Shown piece after piece: positions 1 to 7,898 of a DNA stretch of 64,000 bases. The stretch comes from Clostridiales bacterium. Lineage in GTDB: Bacteria; Bacillota; Clostridia; Oscillospirales; Oscillospiraceae. The DNA lies in assembly GCA_022785125.1 (NCBI GenBank), contig JALFRA010000002.1, forward strand, positions 1 through 64,000, written 5' to 3'. Within the stretch, counting starts at the first letter, position 1. Each line of letters opens with the position of its first letter. The notes beneath the pieces were generated by a model. The model had not been told where the DNA came from, did no database searches, and saw nothing but the letters and a program-made list of their open reading frames with translations. The translations under genes were made by a program, and so were the position numbers.

Positions 1-28
1 GTTTACCATGCACACTCGCGTTTGTCAA
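1..28 (-). promoter_or_regulatory. Possible outward promoter, cut by window edge
   Basis: On the minus strand TTGACA (23-28) is followed 17 bases later by TAAAC at the window edge, where the last base of the -10 box is missing. It points left, out of the window. Together with the promoter at 128-156 it would form a tandem pair, an arrangement common ahead of strongly expressed genes. The target gene is not visible. Confidence 0.35.
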
Positions 29-127
29 GCACTTTTTTCTGATCCTTTTTCAGAAGGCCGTCCGGGTTCCCCTCGGTTTCTTCCGCTTTTGGTCAGATTT
101 TCATGCCCTCTCGCAAGGCGCTCAGAT

Positions 128-156
128 AGAATACCACTCACGCCCCCTTTTGTCAA
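128..156 (-). promoter_or_regulatory. Outward sigma-A promoter divergent from metA
   Basis: Minus-strand TTGACA (151-156), 17-base spacer, TATTCT (128-133). No minus-strand reading frame starts between it and the window edge, so it drives a gene or RNA to the left of the window. Confidence 0.55.
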
Positions 157-280
157 CACCTTTTTTCACTTTTCTTCATTTTCTTTTTCCTTTCTTCTTT
201 TGTCATTCTCTGGTTGCGGCCGAGTTGGAATTATGCTACTCTATCCTTATTACAAAATTCAATGGAAAGGGGCCATACCC

Positions 281-1213
281 ATGCCCATTAAAATACCCGA
301 TTCACTCCCCGCCACCGCGGTATTGGAGAGCGAGAATATCTTCGTCATGACTGAGCACAGAGCACTGCATCAGGACATCCGTCCTTTGAATGTGGTCATT
401 CTGAATCTGATGCCCACCAAGATCGTGACGGAGACCCAGATTCTTCGCAAGCTGTCCAATACTCCAGTGCAGATCGAAGTAGAACTGCTGCGGACCGCCA
501 GCTACCACTCCCAGCATACTGATGAAGATCATCTGGCTTCCTTTTATACCACCTTTGATCAGATCAGAGAACGCAAGTTTGACGGTATGATCATCACCGG
601 CGCTCCCGTGGAGAACCTGGAGTTCGATCAGGTGGACTACTGGCCCGAGCTGTGTGAGATCATGGAATGGAGCAAGACTCACGTCCACTCTACCCTGCAT
701 ATCTGTTGGGGCGCCCAGGCGGGTCTCTATTTTCATCATGGAATCGAAAAGCGTTCTCTTTCCCAGAAGCTGTTCGGCGTTTTTGAGCACCGGGTCCTCA
801 AGCCCAGTTCTCCTCTGTTCCGGGGATTTGATGATGTGTTTTACGCCCCTCATTCCCGCTATACCGAAGTATGGGAGGAGGACATCCGCCGCACTCACGG
901 TCTGGAACTGATCGCAGTCTCCGCCGAGGCAGGCGTGTATGCCGTCAAAACCGAAGATAGCCGGCAGTTCTTTGTAATGGGGCACCCGGAATACGACCCG
1001 GACACCCTGTCCAAAGAATACTGGCGGGATGTGAACAAAGGGCTGGACATTGCCGTTCCCGCCCACTACTTCCCCGGCGATGATCCCAATAAGGTGCCGG
1101 TGGTACGCTGGCGCAGCGCCGGCCAGCTTCTCTATACCAACTGGCTGAATTATTACGTCTATCAGACCACGCCTTATGATATTACCAAGATACAGGGCGA
1201 AACTGCGGAATAA
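281..1213 (+). CDS. metA: Homoserine O-acetyltransferase
   Basis: This 310-residue cytoplasmic enzyme acylates L-homoserine at the first committed step of methionine synthesis. The start at 281 gives MPIKIP, the usual N-terminus of the MetA family, with GGAAAGGGG about 10 bases upstream; the frame stays open further upstream but that part is low-complexity. The catalytic set is present in canonical numbering: Cys142 in HICWGAQAG, and His235 and Glu237 in GHPEYDP. Residue 111 is Glu (GAPVENLEF), the residue associated with acetyl-CoA rather than succinyl-CoA use in the Bacillus cereus enzyme, so acetyltransferase is the better name. It appears monocistronic, closed by the terminator at 1231. 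No SAM riboswitch was seen in the 280-base pyrimidine-rich leader. Confidence 0.95.
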   Translation: MPIKIPDSLPATAVLESENIFVMTEHRALHQDIRPLNVVILNLMPTKIVTETQILRKLSNTPVQIEVELLRTASYHSQHTDEDHLASFYTTFDQIRERKFDGMIITGAPVENLEFDQVDYWPELCEIMEWSKTHVHSTLHICWGAQAGLYFHHGIEKRSLSQKLFGVFEHRVLKPSSPLFRGFDDVFYAPHSRYTEVWEEDIRRTHGLELIAVSAEAGVYAVKTEDSRQFFVMGHPEYDPDTLSKEYWRDVNKGLDIAVPAHYFPGDDPNKVPVVRWRSAGQLLYTNWLNYYVYQTTPYDITKIQGETAE

Positions 1214-1230
1214 GCGCAGCGCCGCAAACC

Positions 1231-1270
1231 CAGAGAAGTCCTCCTCCACCGGAGGACTTCTCTGCTTTTC
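1231..1270 (+). terminator. Intrinsic terminator of metA
   Basis: Perfect 14-bp stem (1231-1244 with 1251-1264), six-base loop, followed by CTTTTCCC. Confidence 0.85.
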
Positions 1271-1278
1271 CCAAACTG

Positions 1279-1308
1279 TTGACACGCTGAAACGGTTCTG
1301 TATATAAT
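1279..1308 (+). promoter_or_regulatory. Consensus sigma-A promoter of the SLH protein gene
   Basis: TTGACA (1279-1284), 18-base spacer, TATAAT (1303-1308); both hexamers match consensus exactly. Strong constitutive expression is expected, as for surface-layer type proteins. Confidence 0.85.
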
Positions 1309-1399
1309 CAACTCAGCCGCATATCCCGCAAAGAACACCCCGACGAAGGCGGACCGGCCTGTGGACGGTGCCCATTATAAGGAAAGGATTTGATCCCTC

Positions 1400-2413
1400 A
1401 TGAAATTGCCCAGACTTGCCGCCGGAGTTCTCAGTATATCTCTGGCTGTCACCATGGTCTCTACTTCGGCATTTGCCGTTGACCTGAGCTTCAAGGACGT
1501 TCCCTCCAACCACTGGGCTAAGCAGTCCATCACCGCTATGGCTGACAAGGGCATCATGACCGGCGTGGCCGACGGTGTTTTCGCCCCCAGCAACACCCTC
1601 ACCTATGCGGAGTTCTTCACCATGCTTACCCGGCAGTTCTACGCGGACAAGCTGTCTGGTGAGGGTGAGTACTGGTACAGTCAGTTTGTTGCTGCGGCCG
1701 CTGCTGCCGGCATCGACCAGGGCCTCTCTATGAAGTCCGTCACCGATGTTATCACCCGCTACGACATGGCCCAGATCATGTACAACCTCATGTCCAAGAA
1801 GGGCGTCCAAATGCCCTCTCATGTGGACACCTCCAAGATCGCTGACTGGAGCAAGATCCCCCAGGAGTACCAGAAGGCAGTGTCCGTCTGCTACAGCCTC
1901 GGAACTCTGTCCGGCACCGACAGCAAGGGCACCTTCAACGGCACTGGCAACATGGACCGGGCGCAGGCAGCTGTTGTCATGAGCCGCCTGCTCGAGGTGT
2001 GTGAAGGCGCCGCTCCCACTCCCACCCCCTCCGGCTCCAAGCAGATCACCAGCATCACCCAGCTTATTACGAAGGACGGCATGGAGGAATACCCCGGCGG
2101 ATTCCACGCCAATCCTGATCTCGTCTCTCACGGCTCTGCCGGAATGGGCATCGCCTCCAAGGGTTACTCCACCTTCTCCTTCACCTTCAAGGCTGCCGGT
2201 ACCGACACCTGCATCGAATATAGGGTCAAGGATGCAGCTGCTGGATACATCGACCCTGCTGTTCTGAAAGAGACAGTAGTCGTGAAGGCGGGAGAGACTA
2301 AAACCTTTACCTTTGATTGCAGTAACTCGCAGGGCATTGGACTTGCGATCAAGGAGAACGGAACGATTGGAGTGTTCTCCGAAGGCTGGATCACCAACAT
2401 CACCCTCAGCTGA
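1400..2413 (+). CDS. Secreted S-layer-homology (SLH) domain protein
   Basis: 337 residues. Residues 1-27 form a signal peptide (MKLPR, hydrophobic core, cleavage after SAFA). Residues about 28-195 hold SLH-type repeats: FKDVPSNHWAKQSITAMADKGIMTGVADG followed by TYAEFFTMLTR is a good first repeat, and later copies are weaker (RYDMAQIMYNL, MDRAQAAVVMSRLL). A PTPTPSGS linker leads to a C-terminal beta-rich region of about 130 residues that I do not recognise. SLH repeats normally bind pyruvylated cell-wall polymers, so the protein probably sits on the envelope and displays the C-terminal domain. AAGGAAAGG lies 12 bases before the ATG. Single-gene unit with its own promoter and terminator. Confidence 0.85.
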   Translation: MKLPRLAAGVLSISLAVTMVSTSAFAVDLSFKDVPSNHWAKQSITAMADKGIMTGVADGVFAPSNTLTYAEFFTMLTRQFYADKLSGEGEYWYSQFVAAAAAAGIDQGLSMKSVTDVITRYDMAQIMYNLMSKKGVQMPSHVDTSKIADWSKIPQEYQKAVSVCYSLGTLSGTDSKGTFNGTGNMDRAQAAVVMSRLLEVCEGAAPTPTPSGSKQITSITQLITKDGMEEYPGGFHANPDLVSHGSAGMGIASKGYSTFSFTFKAAGTDTCIEYRVKDAAAGYIDPAVLKETVVVKAGETKTFTFDCSNSQGIGLAIKENGTIGVFSEGWITNITLS

Positions 2414-2464
2414 AAGAAAGAGCACTCCCGTGCCAACTGCACAGGAGTGCTCTTTCTTTGTTCC
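2413..2464 (+). terminator. Terminator of the SLH gene
   Basis: A 16-bp inverted repeat (AAAGAAAGAGCACTCC with its complement) starts at the stop codon; the 3' arm itself is T-rich (CTCTTTCTTTGTT). Confidence 0.75.
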
Positions 2465-2511
2465 AAATCAGACATTCCATTTTAAATGCAGGCCGACAAA
2501 CGGCCCCGGTA

Positions 2512-2634
2512 CTACCGACTGCACCATCTTGATATTTGGCGCATCAGCCAGGCTGAGAATATGACGGCAGCGCCGGCAAATACCATAGCAAGCATCGTAA
2601 GCGCTGCAATCAAACAAATGGTGGCTTCCTCCAC
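2512..2634 (-). CDS. Small single-pass membrane peptide (40 aa)
   Basis: A GTG start at 2634 is preceded at eight bases by AAAGGAGG, a near-perfect ribosome site. The 40 codons run MEEATICLIAALTMLAM on to a Trp- and Arg-rich tail (MRQISRWCSR) and a TAG stop. Residues 6-30 are almost wholly hydrophobic, so this is a one-helix membrane peptide with a positive C-terminus, expected inside. A promoter (TTGAAA, 17, TATCAT) lies upstream at 2738-2766. I do not recognise the family. A toxin-like or membrane-partner peptide is possible, but no antisense RNA signal was identified. Confidence 0.6.
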   Translation of the reverse strand: MEEATICLIAALTMLAMVFAGAAVIFSAWLMRQISRWCSR

Positions 2635-2737
2635 TGGTCACACCTCCTTTTTACAAACTCCACCTAATTGCCAGCGGAACGTGCCATCTGGTATTAGAGT
2701 GGGGATTGTTCAAGGGCAACCATTATTCTTGGAAAGG

Positions 2738-2766
2738 ATGATATCACAGTCACAAAGAGTTTTCAA
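2738..2766 (-). promoter_or_regulatory. Promoter of the 40-aa membrane peptide
   Basis: Minus-strand TTGAAA (2761-2766), 17-base spacer, TATCAT (2738-2743). The leader to the GTG is about 100 bases. The rest of 2635-2952 shows no further gene. Confidence 0.6.
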
Positions 2767-2952
2767 GCCTTTTTCAAAGAGGCAGATAATATAGCGTATC
2801 CAATCCCCCTCCTCACAGCCATCCCAACCATATGTGGAACCAACAGAAAGAGGGCACTTTTATGCCTATCGCGTTTCTCCCAACGATGGACAAAGCCCCG
2901 CAAAGTTTTGATATTATTCATTACTAAATTATTATGGCACTATATAGTAGGA

Positions 2953-4398
2953 TCAGCAACCTCCGTCTAAAAGCGCCGTCAAATGCGCATATTGGGTTTT
3001 TCCCGATTCCGCCTTGGGCAGGGCGTCGATGGCACGCACATCAAAGGCCCGTGGCGCAAAGGACAACCGGCTGCACAGAAACTCCCGAATGGGAGTGGAC
3101 AAGTCTTCATTTTTTGCGCAGTAAAAGACGGTAAGCAGATCATCTTTGCCGACGCAGGCCAAGTCTGTATCCGGAAAGCAGGTAAGAAGCATACGCTCCA
3201 CCTCATCCAGATTGACCCGGTTGCCAAAGAGCTTTACAAAGCGCTTTTTGCGCCCGACGATATAATAGTATCCATCCTCATCCCGTTTGGCCATGTCTCC
3301 TGTGCGAAGCACGCCTTTCCACTGGTCACCCAGCGCAAGATCCTCCGGCTGCTGGGCATAGCCCATGGACACGTTGGGTCCGTGATAGATCAACTCACCC
3401 ACCATATGCGGCTGGCTAATTTCCGAGCCATCCTCCTGCAGCAGCTGGAACGTACCGCCGGGCACGGGAATCCCCATACTGCCGCACTTGGCCACGGCCT
3501 GTTCCGCAGGCAGATAGCCCATCCGGGGGGCGGCCTCCGTCTGGCCGTACATTATAAAAAAGCGTCGGTCTGTCCGGATGGCCCAATCCGCAAATTCCAG
3601 ATGGAGGGCTTCAGGCAGCTTGCCTCCGGCCTGGGTCATGGTGCGCAGATGGGGCAGATCCATGTCCATCAATCCCACACGGCGGTACATCTGATAGGTA
3701 TAGGGGACGCCGGCCAGAGATGTGACCCTCTCCCGCGCCACCAAATCCCAGAAGGCACGCTGCAGCAGATTGCTGCGGGTCAGCACCAAAGGAGCGCCCG
3801 CCATCAGGTGGGTATTGATGATGGACATACCATAGGAATAGCTCATGGCCAGGTTGGTGACCGGGCGTTCCTCCTCATTCAGGCCCAGATAGGACACAAT
3901 GGAGCGGGTATTGACATCCAGATTTTTATCAGAAAGCCGGACCAGTTTGGGGCTCCCCGTGCTGCCTGATGTGGTGAGCAGCAGGGCCAGTTCCGGGTGC
4001 AGGACAGGGCCGTTCTCCCCGGGGCGGCGCAGCAGAATGCTGTCCTCCACCTCCACAGCAGGAACAAAGCCTTCCAGCACCTGTCGGGTGGCGTCCGGAA
4101 GATCGTTGGGGACGGAGAGGAAGGCCGGCTGATACAGCTGCACCAGCTGGGTCAGCAAATCAGGAGGAATGGCTTCGTCCAGCAGCAGGGGGACCGCTCC
4201 GCCTTTCATGCAGCCCAGGTAGCTCAGCAGGGCACCCGGACTGTTCCGGCAGAGGACAAATACCAACCGGTGGCCTCCAATGGCGGCCGACAGCCGTTCC
4301 GCAGCTCTGTTCAGGTCCGCCAGGGTGTAGCGGGCGCCGGCCTCTGTAACGGCCAAAAGCCGCTCCGGCTCCCGGGCACAGCGCGCAAACAGTTCCAT
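2953..4398 (-). CDS. AMP-forming acyl/aryl-CoA ligase-like adenylating enzyme
   Basis: 481-residue member of the ANL superfamily (acyl-CoA synthetases and adenylation domains), which activates a carboxylate as acyl-AMP. Visible motifs are the phosphate loop TTSGSTGSPKLVR (142-154), YGQTEAAPRMG (A5), RTGDMAKRDEDGYYYIVGRKKR (A7-A8 hinge) and a final ESGKTQY carrying the A10 lysine. The substrate cannot be read from sequence. AGGAGG lies seven bases before the ATG. It is last in the lux/ACP gene series but is separated from luxC by the hairpin array at 4429-4667, so its expression could be uncoupled from the operon. A role in loading the ACP at 7566 is plausible but unproven. Confidence 0.8.
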   Translation of the reverse strand: MELFARCAREPERLLAVTEAGARYTLADLNRAAERLSAAIGGHRLVFVLCRNSPGALLSYLGCMKGGAVPLLLDEAIPPDLLTQLVQLYQPAFLSVPNDLPDATRQVLEGFVPAVEVEDSILLRRPGENGPVLHPELALLLTTSGSTGSPKLVRLSDKNLDVNTRSIVSYLGLNEEERPVTNLAMSYSYGMSIINTHLMAGAPLVLTRSNLLQRAFWDLVARERVTSLAGVPYTYQMYRRVGLMDMDLPHLRTMTQAGGKLPEALHLEFADWAIRTDRRFFIMYGQTEAAPRMGYLPAEQAVAKCGSMGIPVPGGTFQLLQEDGSEISQPHMVGELIYHGPNVSMGYAQQPEDLALGDQWKGVLRTGDMAKRDEDGYYYIVGRKKRFVKLFGNRVNLDEVERMLLTCFPDTDLACVGKDDLLTVFYCAKNEDLSTPIREFLCSRLSFAPRAFDVRAIDALPKAESGKTQYAHLTALLDGGC

Positions 4399-4428
4399 AA
4401 AAATCCTCCTATCCTATGATAATGCGTA

Positions 4429-4667
4429 CTGAACAAAGCCAAAAGCCTTGAAAGCCAAGGTTTTCAAGGGCATCTGGCTTTGTTCAGGTGCAAGGGTTTT
4501 GGACGAAAATATGCAAATCCCTTGCACCTTTCGCTGGTGCATTGAGGTGCACCAGCGAAAATACGCATTGCAACAATGGCTGAATTCCATACAAACGGCT
4601 TCTTTGAGCCGTTTGTATGGAATTGCGCGGCTACCGCCGCGCGAATAAACCGATTTTCGGTTTATTC
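4429..4667. repeat. Array of six abutting DNA hairpins
   Basis: Six inverted repeats follow each other with almost no spacer: 4429-4487 (12-bp outer arms CTGAACAAAGCC plus an inner GCCTTGAAA stem), 4487-4528 (GGTGCAAGGG arms), 4529-4560 (13-bp arms), 4584-4623 (17-bp arms, 6-base loop), 4625-4642 (GCGCGGC arms) and 4643-4667 (11-bp arms, TTT loop, covering the luxC stop codon). All are different sequences. No long T-run follows any of them, so they are not ordinary terminators, though they could slow RNase or RNA polymerase between luxC and the ligase gene. Confidence 0.85.
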
Positions 4668-5861
4668 AGCAGACATTATGATACGGGAGAGGGAGCCGAT
4701 GACATCCTTGCCATCCCACAGGGTATCCAGCTCCAGAGCCTGTCCAGGAAGTACCACCCGGTAAATCCCTTTGGCCCGGCGTTTCATCAGCCAGGCGGAC
4801 ACCTCCTGGGGCGACACCCCGCCGCACACCAGGGTCTGTACCTTCGGCGTAAGCAGAGGCAGCAATTCTTCCAGGGACTGGATAACGCCCTGATAAAATA
4901 GGCCGAATCCGCCTTTCAGCTGCTCCAGCGGTTGGGGCAGCTGGGCCAGATCCGCCACGCAGAGCAGATTCCCGTCAAAGCGTTCCACACGCTCCACCGT
5001 GCCCAGGGGCAGGTCCATAACCGTCAGGCACAGCCGCTCCAGCTTGCAGGCTGCCTGGAATGGCCCGAAGGCGTAGTTCCGGGCTGCCTCAGCAGCAACC
5101 GCATTCCACCAGCGTTGGACACAATCCGGCGATCCGCCGTCGTTCAGCCACAGAACCAGCTGAGGACTGGAGCAGGCATTCTGATCCATCTGATAGGTAT
5201 CATTATAAAAACGGTGGGCCAGTTCAGCCATCTGCGCGGGCCCCATGGCAGACAGAGCAGCCCGGCTGAACAGCGCAAGGGACCAGCGATCGGGAAAACA
5301 CAGCTCCACCCCATGGGCCGGCATAGGCATGGCCCGCACGGCGGCCACGGTCTCGTCACCGCCCCATACCACCCGGCCGTCGCACCGGGCACAGAAACGG
5401 GCGGTGATCTCCGGATTTCTGTCGTAGCGGATCAAAGCGGTACGCCCCTTGACCGCCAGATGCTCCGGCCTGTCCAGCACAGAATTCAGCACCGCCAGCA
5501 GAGCTTCCTCCTCTCCCGCACGACGGCTGGACAAGCGAACAATATTGGCATTACCGGCCAGCAGCCCCAGCGCCAGGGTGTAGGCAAACATGGCGGGTAC
5601 ATTGCTGGGCGCCAGGTGGAAGATCAGCCCCTGACCCAGCCTGTGCAAGGGAGATACATACCGCTGCGCAAGGCCCTCCAGCCGGCGGCGGCGGCACCAG
5701 AAAGCAAAGCCGGCAGCGGCCTCCCCGCTGCGGGTCTCAGGCTGCCGCAGCAGCTCCTCCGACAGGTGGGACAAAAAGTCCAGTACTCTGGGGTCAAAGG
5801 GCGGCCAGGGCGTATCCTCAGGAGAAGGCACGCCTGCCAGCAAGGTGACATCATCCATCAT
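4662..5861 (-). CDS. luxC: LuxC-like acyl-CoA/acyl-protein reductase
   Basis: 399 residues, in the aldehyde-dehydrogenase-like LuxC family, which reduces an acyl thioester to the aldehyde with NADPH in two-part fatty acid reductases. The nucleophile region DTYQMDQNACSSPQ places Cys230 where LuxC carries its acylated cysteine, and FHLAPSNVPA (81-90) matches the nucleotide-binding loop. The ATG at 5861 overlaps the end of luxE by 11 bases, so the pair is translationally coupled. No luxAB (luciferase) or luxD is present in the window, so light production is not implied; the product is more likely an aldehyde used elsewhere. The stop codon lies inside the sixth hairpin of the array. Confidence 0.85.
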   Translation of the reverse strand: MMDDVTLLAGVPSPEDTPWPPFDPRVLDFLSHLSEELLRQPETRSGEAAAGFAFWCRRRRLEGLAQRYVSPLHRLGQGLIFHLAPSNVPAMFAYTLALGLLAGNANIVRLSSRRAGEEEALLAVLNSVLDRPEHLAVKGRTALIRYDRNPEITARFCARCDGRVVWGGDETVAAVRAMPMPAHGVELCFPDRWSLALFSRAALSAMGPAQMAELAHRFYNDTYQMDQNACSSPQLVLWLNDGGSPDCVQRWWNAVAAEAARNYAFGPFQAACKLERLCLTVMDLPLGTVERVERFDGNLLCVADLAQLPQPLEQLKGGFGLFYQGVIQSLEELLPLLTPKVQTLVCGGVSPQEVSAWLMKRRAKGIYRVVLPGQALELDTLWDGKDVIGSLSRIIMSAE

Positions 5862-6924
5862 AGGTATCGCTGCACCCCCTTACTTCAGCCTTGGGGACCC
5901 GTCCGGTAATGCGGAAGTACTTTCCCAGACGGCCGCAGGGACAGTCGTCCTCCCCCAGAAGGATACCCATATCCTCCGTGAGCAGCGCGTGACCGGGATA
6001 GGAACCGGGCAGCAGGGAAAGCACCTCCAGCACACCCTCCTCTCCGGGCGGACACACCCCATAATCGCCGGGACGCCGCACTATGATATCCGACCAGATG
6101 CTGGCATGGAGGTGTCCCATGGGGCACTCCATGTAGATACACCCGGTCTGTTCCGCCATGCCGTAATAGTCGCACACATTCTGGACGCCGGCAGCGGCCT
6201 TTACCCGGGCCTGGAAGGTATCTCGATCCACCGCCTGATGCAGCAGCTTTTTCCACCCTCCGCCGTGGATCAGGGTGCCCTGAGGAAGGGAGAGCTGGAT
6301 CCCTTTCTGCTCCAGAGCCTGGATGAAGTGCTGCCAGATCATGAAGGTAAACCCAAACAACAGGACCGGACCTTGGCCCCACCGGTTCTGAAAGTCCAGA
6401 ACGGCCTCCACATCCAACTCCATGTCCTTATTCAGGGCATAGACGATTTTGGAACCAAACATGGAAAAGCCCAGCACCCCCGCGCCCCGGGCGGAAAACA
6501 TGGCCCGGTTGCGCAGTACCTCCGGCGAGTCGATGACCAGAAGGGGGATGCGCCGCGGCCCGATGAAGTGAGCCACAATGTGGGACAAAACCTTCTGCTG
6601 CCGGGCGGCGGTTTCTTTATCCAGATCAATGCGGGAGACCCGCTGCCCGGTGGTGCCCGAGGAGGTGATGGTTTTGAAGACTGCCTCCTCCGGAATGCTG
6701 CGCAGGGGCAGCTCTTTGAACACAGATACCGGCAGCATGGGGATCTCCTCCGGGGTATGAAGGGTATGCTGGTCACAGCCCAGAGCGGCAAGCCATTTCT
6801 CATAGGGGGGGCAGTGGGTCCCGTGGAAGGCGGTCAGTTCCCCCAGCCGCCGGGTAAACAGAGCCCGTTTTTCCTCCCGGGGCATACCATAGGCATCCCG
6901 GGCCAACAGTGCTTCAAAATCCAT
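5851..6924 (-). CDS. luxE: LuxE-like acyl-protein synthetase
   Basis: 357 residues from the ATG at 6924, chosen because GAAAGAGGGG precedes it; an in-frame upstream ATG lacks a good site. The LuxE family activates a carboxylate with ATP, forms an acyl-enzyme and hands the acyl group to LuxC. Seen here: KTITSSGTTGQRVSRID (ATP loop), a MYGQTE-like YYGMAEQTGCIY, and a Cys-rich C-terminal segment EDDCPCGRLGKYFRITGR like other phenylacetate-CoA-ligase-type ANL proteins. It starts one base after the stop of the metallo-hydrolase gene and overlaps luxC. Together they form an acid-to-aldehyde reductase; chain length and substrate are unknown. Confidence 0.85.
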   Translation of the reverse strand: MDFEALLARDAYGMPREEKRALFTRRLGELTAFHGTHCPPYEKWLAALGCDQHTLHTPEEIPMLPVSVFKELPLRSIPEEAVFKTITSSGTTGQRVSRIDLDKETAARQQKVLSHIVAHFIGPRRIPLLVIDSPEVLRNRAMFSARGAGVLGFSMFGSKIVYALNKDMELDVEAVLDFQNRWGQGPVLLFGFTFMIWQHFIQALEQKGIQLSLPQGTLIHGGGWKKLLHQAVDRDTFQARVKAAAGVQNVCDYYGMAEQTGCIYMECPMGHLHASIWSDIIVRRPGDYGVCPPGEEGVLEVLSLLPGSYPGHALLTEDMGILLGEDDCPCGRLGKYFRITGRVPKAEVRGCSDTYDG

Positions 6925-6925
6925 A

Positions 6926-7561
6926 CTACCCCTCTTTCCGTTGACGGACATAGGGCTCCCCGTGTCCGGGGCAGATCTCCACCCCCACAGGCAACCCTAT
7001 GAGTATCGGTTTGGTATGCTGTTCATAGGCATCCTCACTGCCGCCGGGCAGACGAAGGATCACCGGTTGCTCCGGAATCAGGTAGTCCCCGGAGAAAAAA
7101 CGCCCCTTGTCCAGCCAGATGCCCATACTGCCGGGCGTGTGGCCGGGCAGCGGAATGCAGCGCAGCTGGTGGCCCTTCCAGTAGATGGTGCAGGGCTGGG
7201 AAACGGTCTCGTCGGCAGGGCGGCAGACAAAGGGCGGATAGCTGATACCCGGCTTCCCCTGGAAGGTGAGATAGACCTCCATCATGCTGGTCATGTTCAG
7301 CCGCGTGCTTTGCAGGCCTGCGCTGCAGGCCTCGGTACATACCACACGTGCCTGGGGCCACCGCTCCCGCATGGCCTCCAGTCCGGCCATGTGGTCACAG
7401 TGCTCATGGGTAAGCAGGATATAGCGGGGCTGCACACCCATCTGCTCCATCTGCCCCACCACTTCGGTTTGGTTGGGGTCGATGACAATGCACTCGGTCC
7501 CCTCCTGCAGCAGATAGCAGTTGCTTTCGGTCAGCGGGTCGCATATCCGGTGACATTGCAT
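6926..7561 (-). CDS. Metallo-beta-lactamase-fold hydrolase
   Basis: 211 residues starting at MQCHRICDPL, immediately after the ACP stop. The metal motif THEHCDHMAG fits HxHxDH, with a further ligand set at PGHTPGSMGIW, FFSGDYL and CPGHGEPY, giving a complete dinuclear glyoxalase-II type site. Members often cleave thioesters. Next to an ACP, a thioesterase acting on acyl-ACP or acyl-CoA is a reasonable inference, but glyoxalase or another hydrolase activity cannot be excluded. Confidence 0.8.
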   Translation of the reverse strand: MQCHRICDPLTESNCYLLQEGTECIVIDPNQTEVVGQMEQMGVQPRYILLTHEHCDHMAGLEAMRERWPQARVVCTEACSAGLQSTRLNMTSMMEVYLTFQGKPGISYPPFVCRPADETVSQPCTIYWKGHQLRCIPLPGHTPGSMGIWLDKGRFFSGDYLIPEQPVILRLPGGSEDAYEQHTKPILIGLPVGVEICPGHGEPYVRQRKEG

Positions 7562-7565
7562 GGCC

Positions 7566-7802
7566 TTACAACTCCACCCCGTACTTGGCCAGGATTTCCT
7601 TTCCTTTTTCATAGGAGGAGAAATCCAGTACGTCCATGGTGCTCAGGCCAATGTCGAAGGTCTCCTCCATGGCGCTCATCAGATCCATATGACCTACCGA
7701 ATCCCACTGCTTGATGCCGCGATAGGTTAATGTGGGAAGGTCTGCCTCCTCAATGGGAAAGCTGGTGAGAAAGAGCTTGTTGTACCGTTCCAGATTTGTC
7801 AT
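7566..7802 (-). CDS. Acyl carrier protein
   Basis: 78 residues, acidic, with QWDSVGHMDLMSAMEETFDI; the serine of DSVGHMDL is the expected 4'-phosphopantetheine attachment site. CAGGAGGAGATCTCT gives a strong ribosome site. It is not the fatty-acid synthase ACP by sequence or context. Set between a CoA-transferase and LuxE/LuxC genes, it probably carries a dedicated acyl intermediate for this cluster. Confidence 0.85.
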   Translation of the reverse strand: MTNLERYNKLFLTSFPIEEADLPTLTYRGIKQWDSVGHMDLMSAMEETFDIGLSTMDVLDFSSYEKGKEILAKYGVEL

Positions 7803-7842
7803 AGAGATCTCCTCCTGTGGAAGTTTTCAAAAAATGGGACAG

Positions 7843-7883
7843 GTCCGGCGCATCCGCTGCCATCAAACAGGGACACGCCGGAC
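7843..7883 (-). promoter_or_regulatory. Hairpin between abfT and the ACP gene
   Basis: GTCCGGCG and CGCCGGAC form a stem on the minus strand, followed after CTGTCCC by ATTTTTTG. It may act as a partial terminator separating the 4-hydroxybutyrate genes from the ACP/lux genes. Confidence 0.45.
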
Positions 7884-7898
7884 AGTCCTCTTGGGGAG

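Noticed and set aside
200-237. Possible sigma-A promoter for metA (TTGTCA and TATGCT)
   Set aside because: The spacing is 26 bases, too long; no better pair was found, so no metA promoter is called.
3899-4419. Plus-strand open frames opposite the adenylating enzyme
   Set aside because: Shadows of a conserved ANL gene with intact motifs on the minus strand.
4429-4667. CRISPR-like array
   Set aside because: The repeated units are different hairpins, not one repeat with spacers, and no cas gene is present anywhere in the window.
4662-6924. Bioluminescence operon
   Set aside because: Only the reductase and synthetase (luxC, luxE) are present; no luciferase subunits or acyl-transferase, and the context is fermentative.
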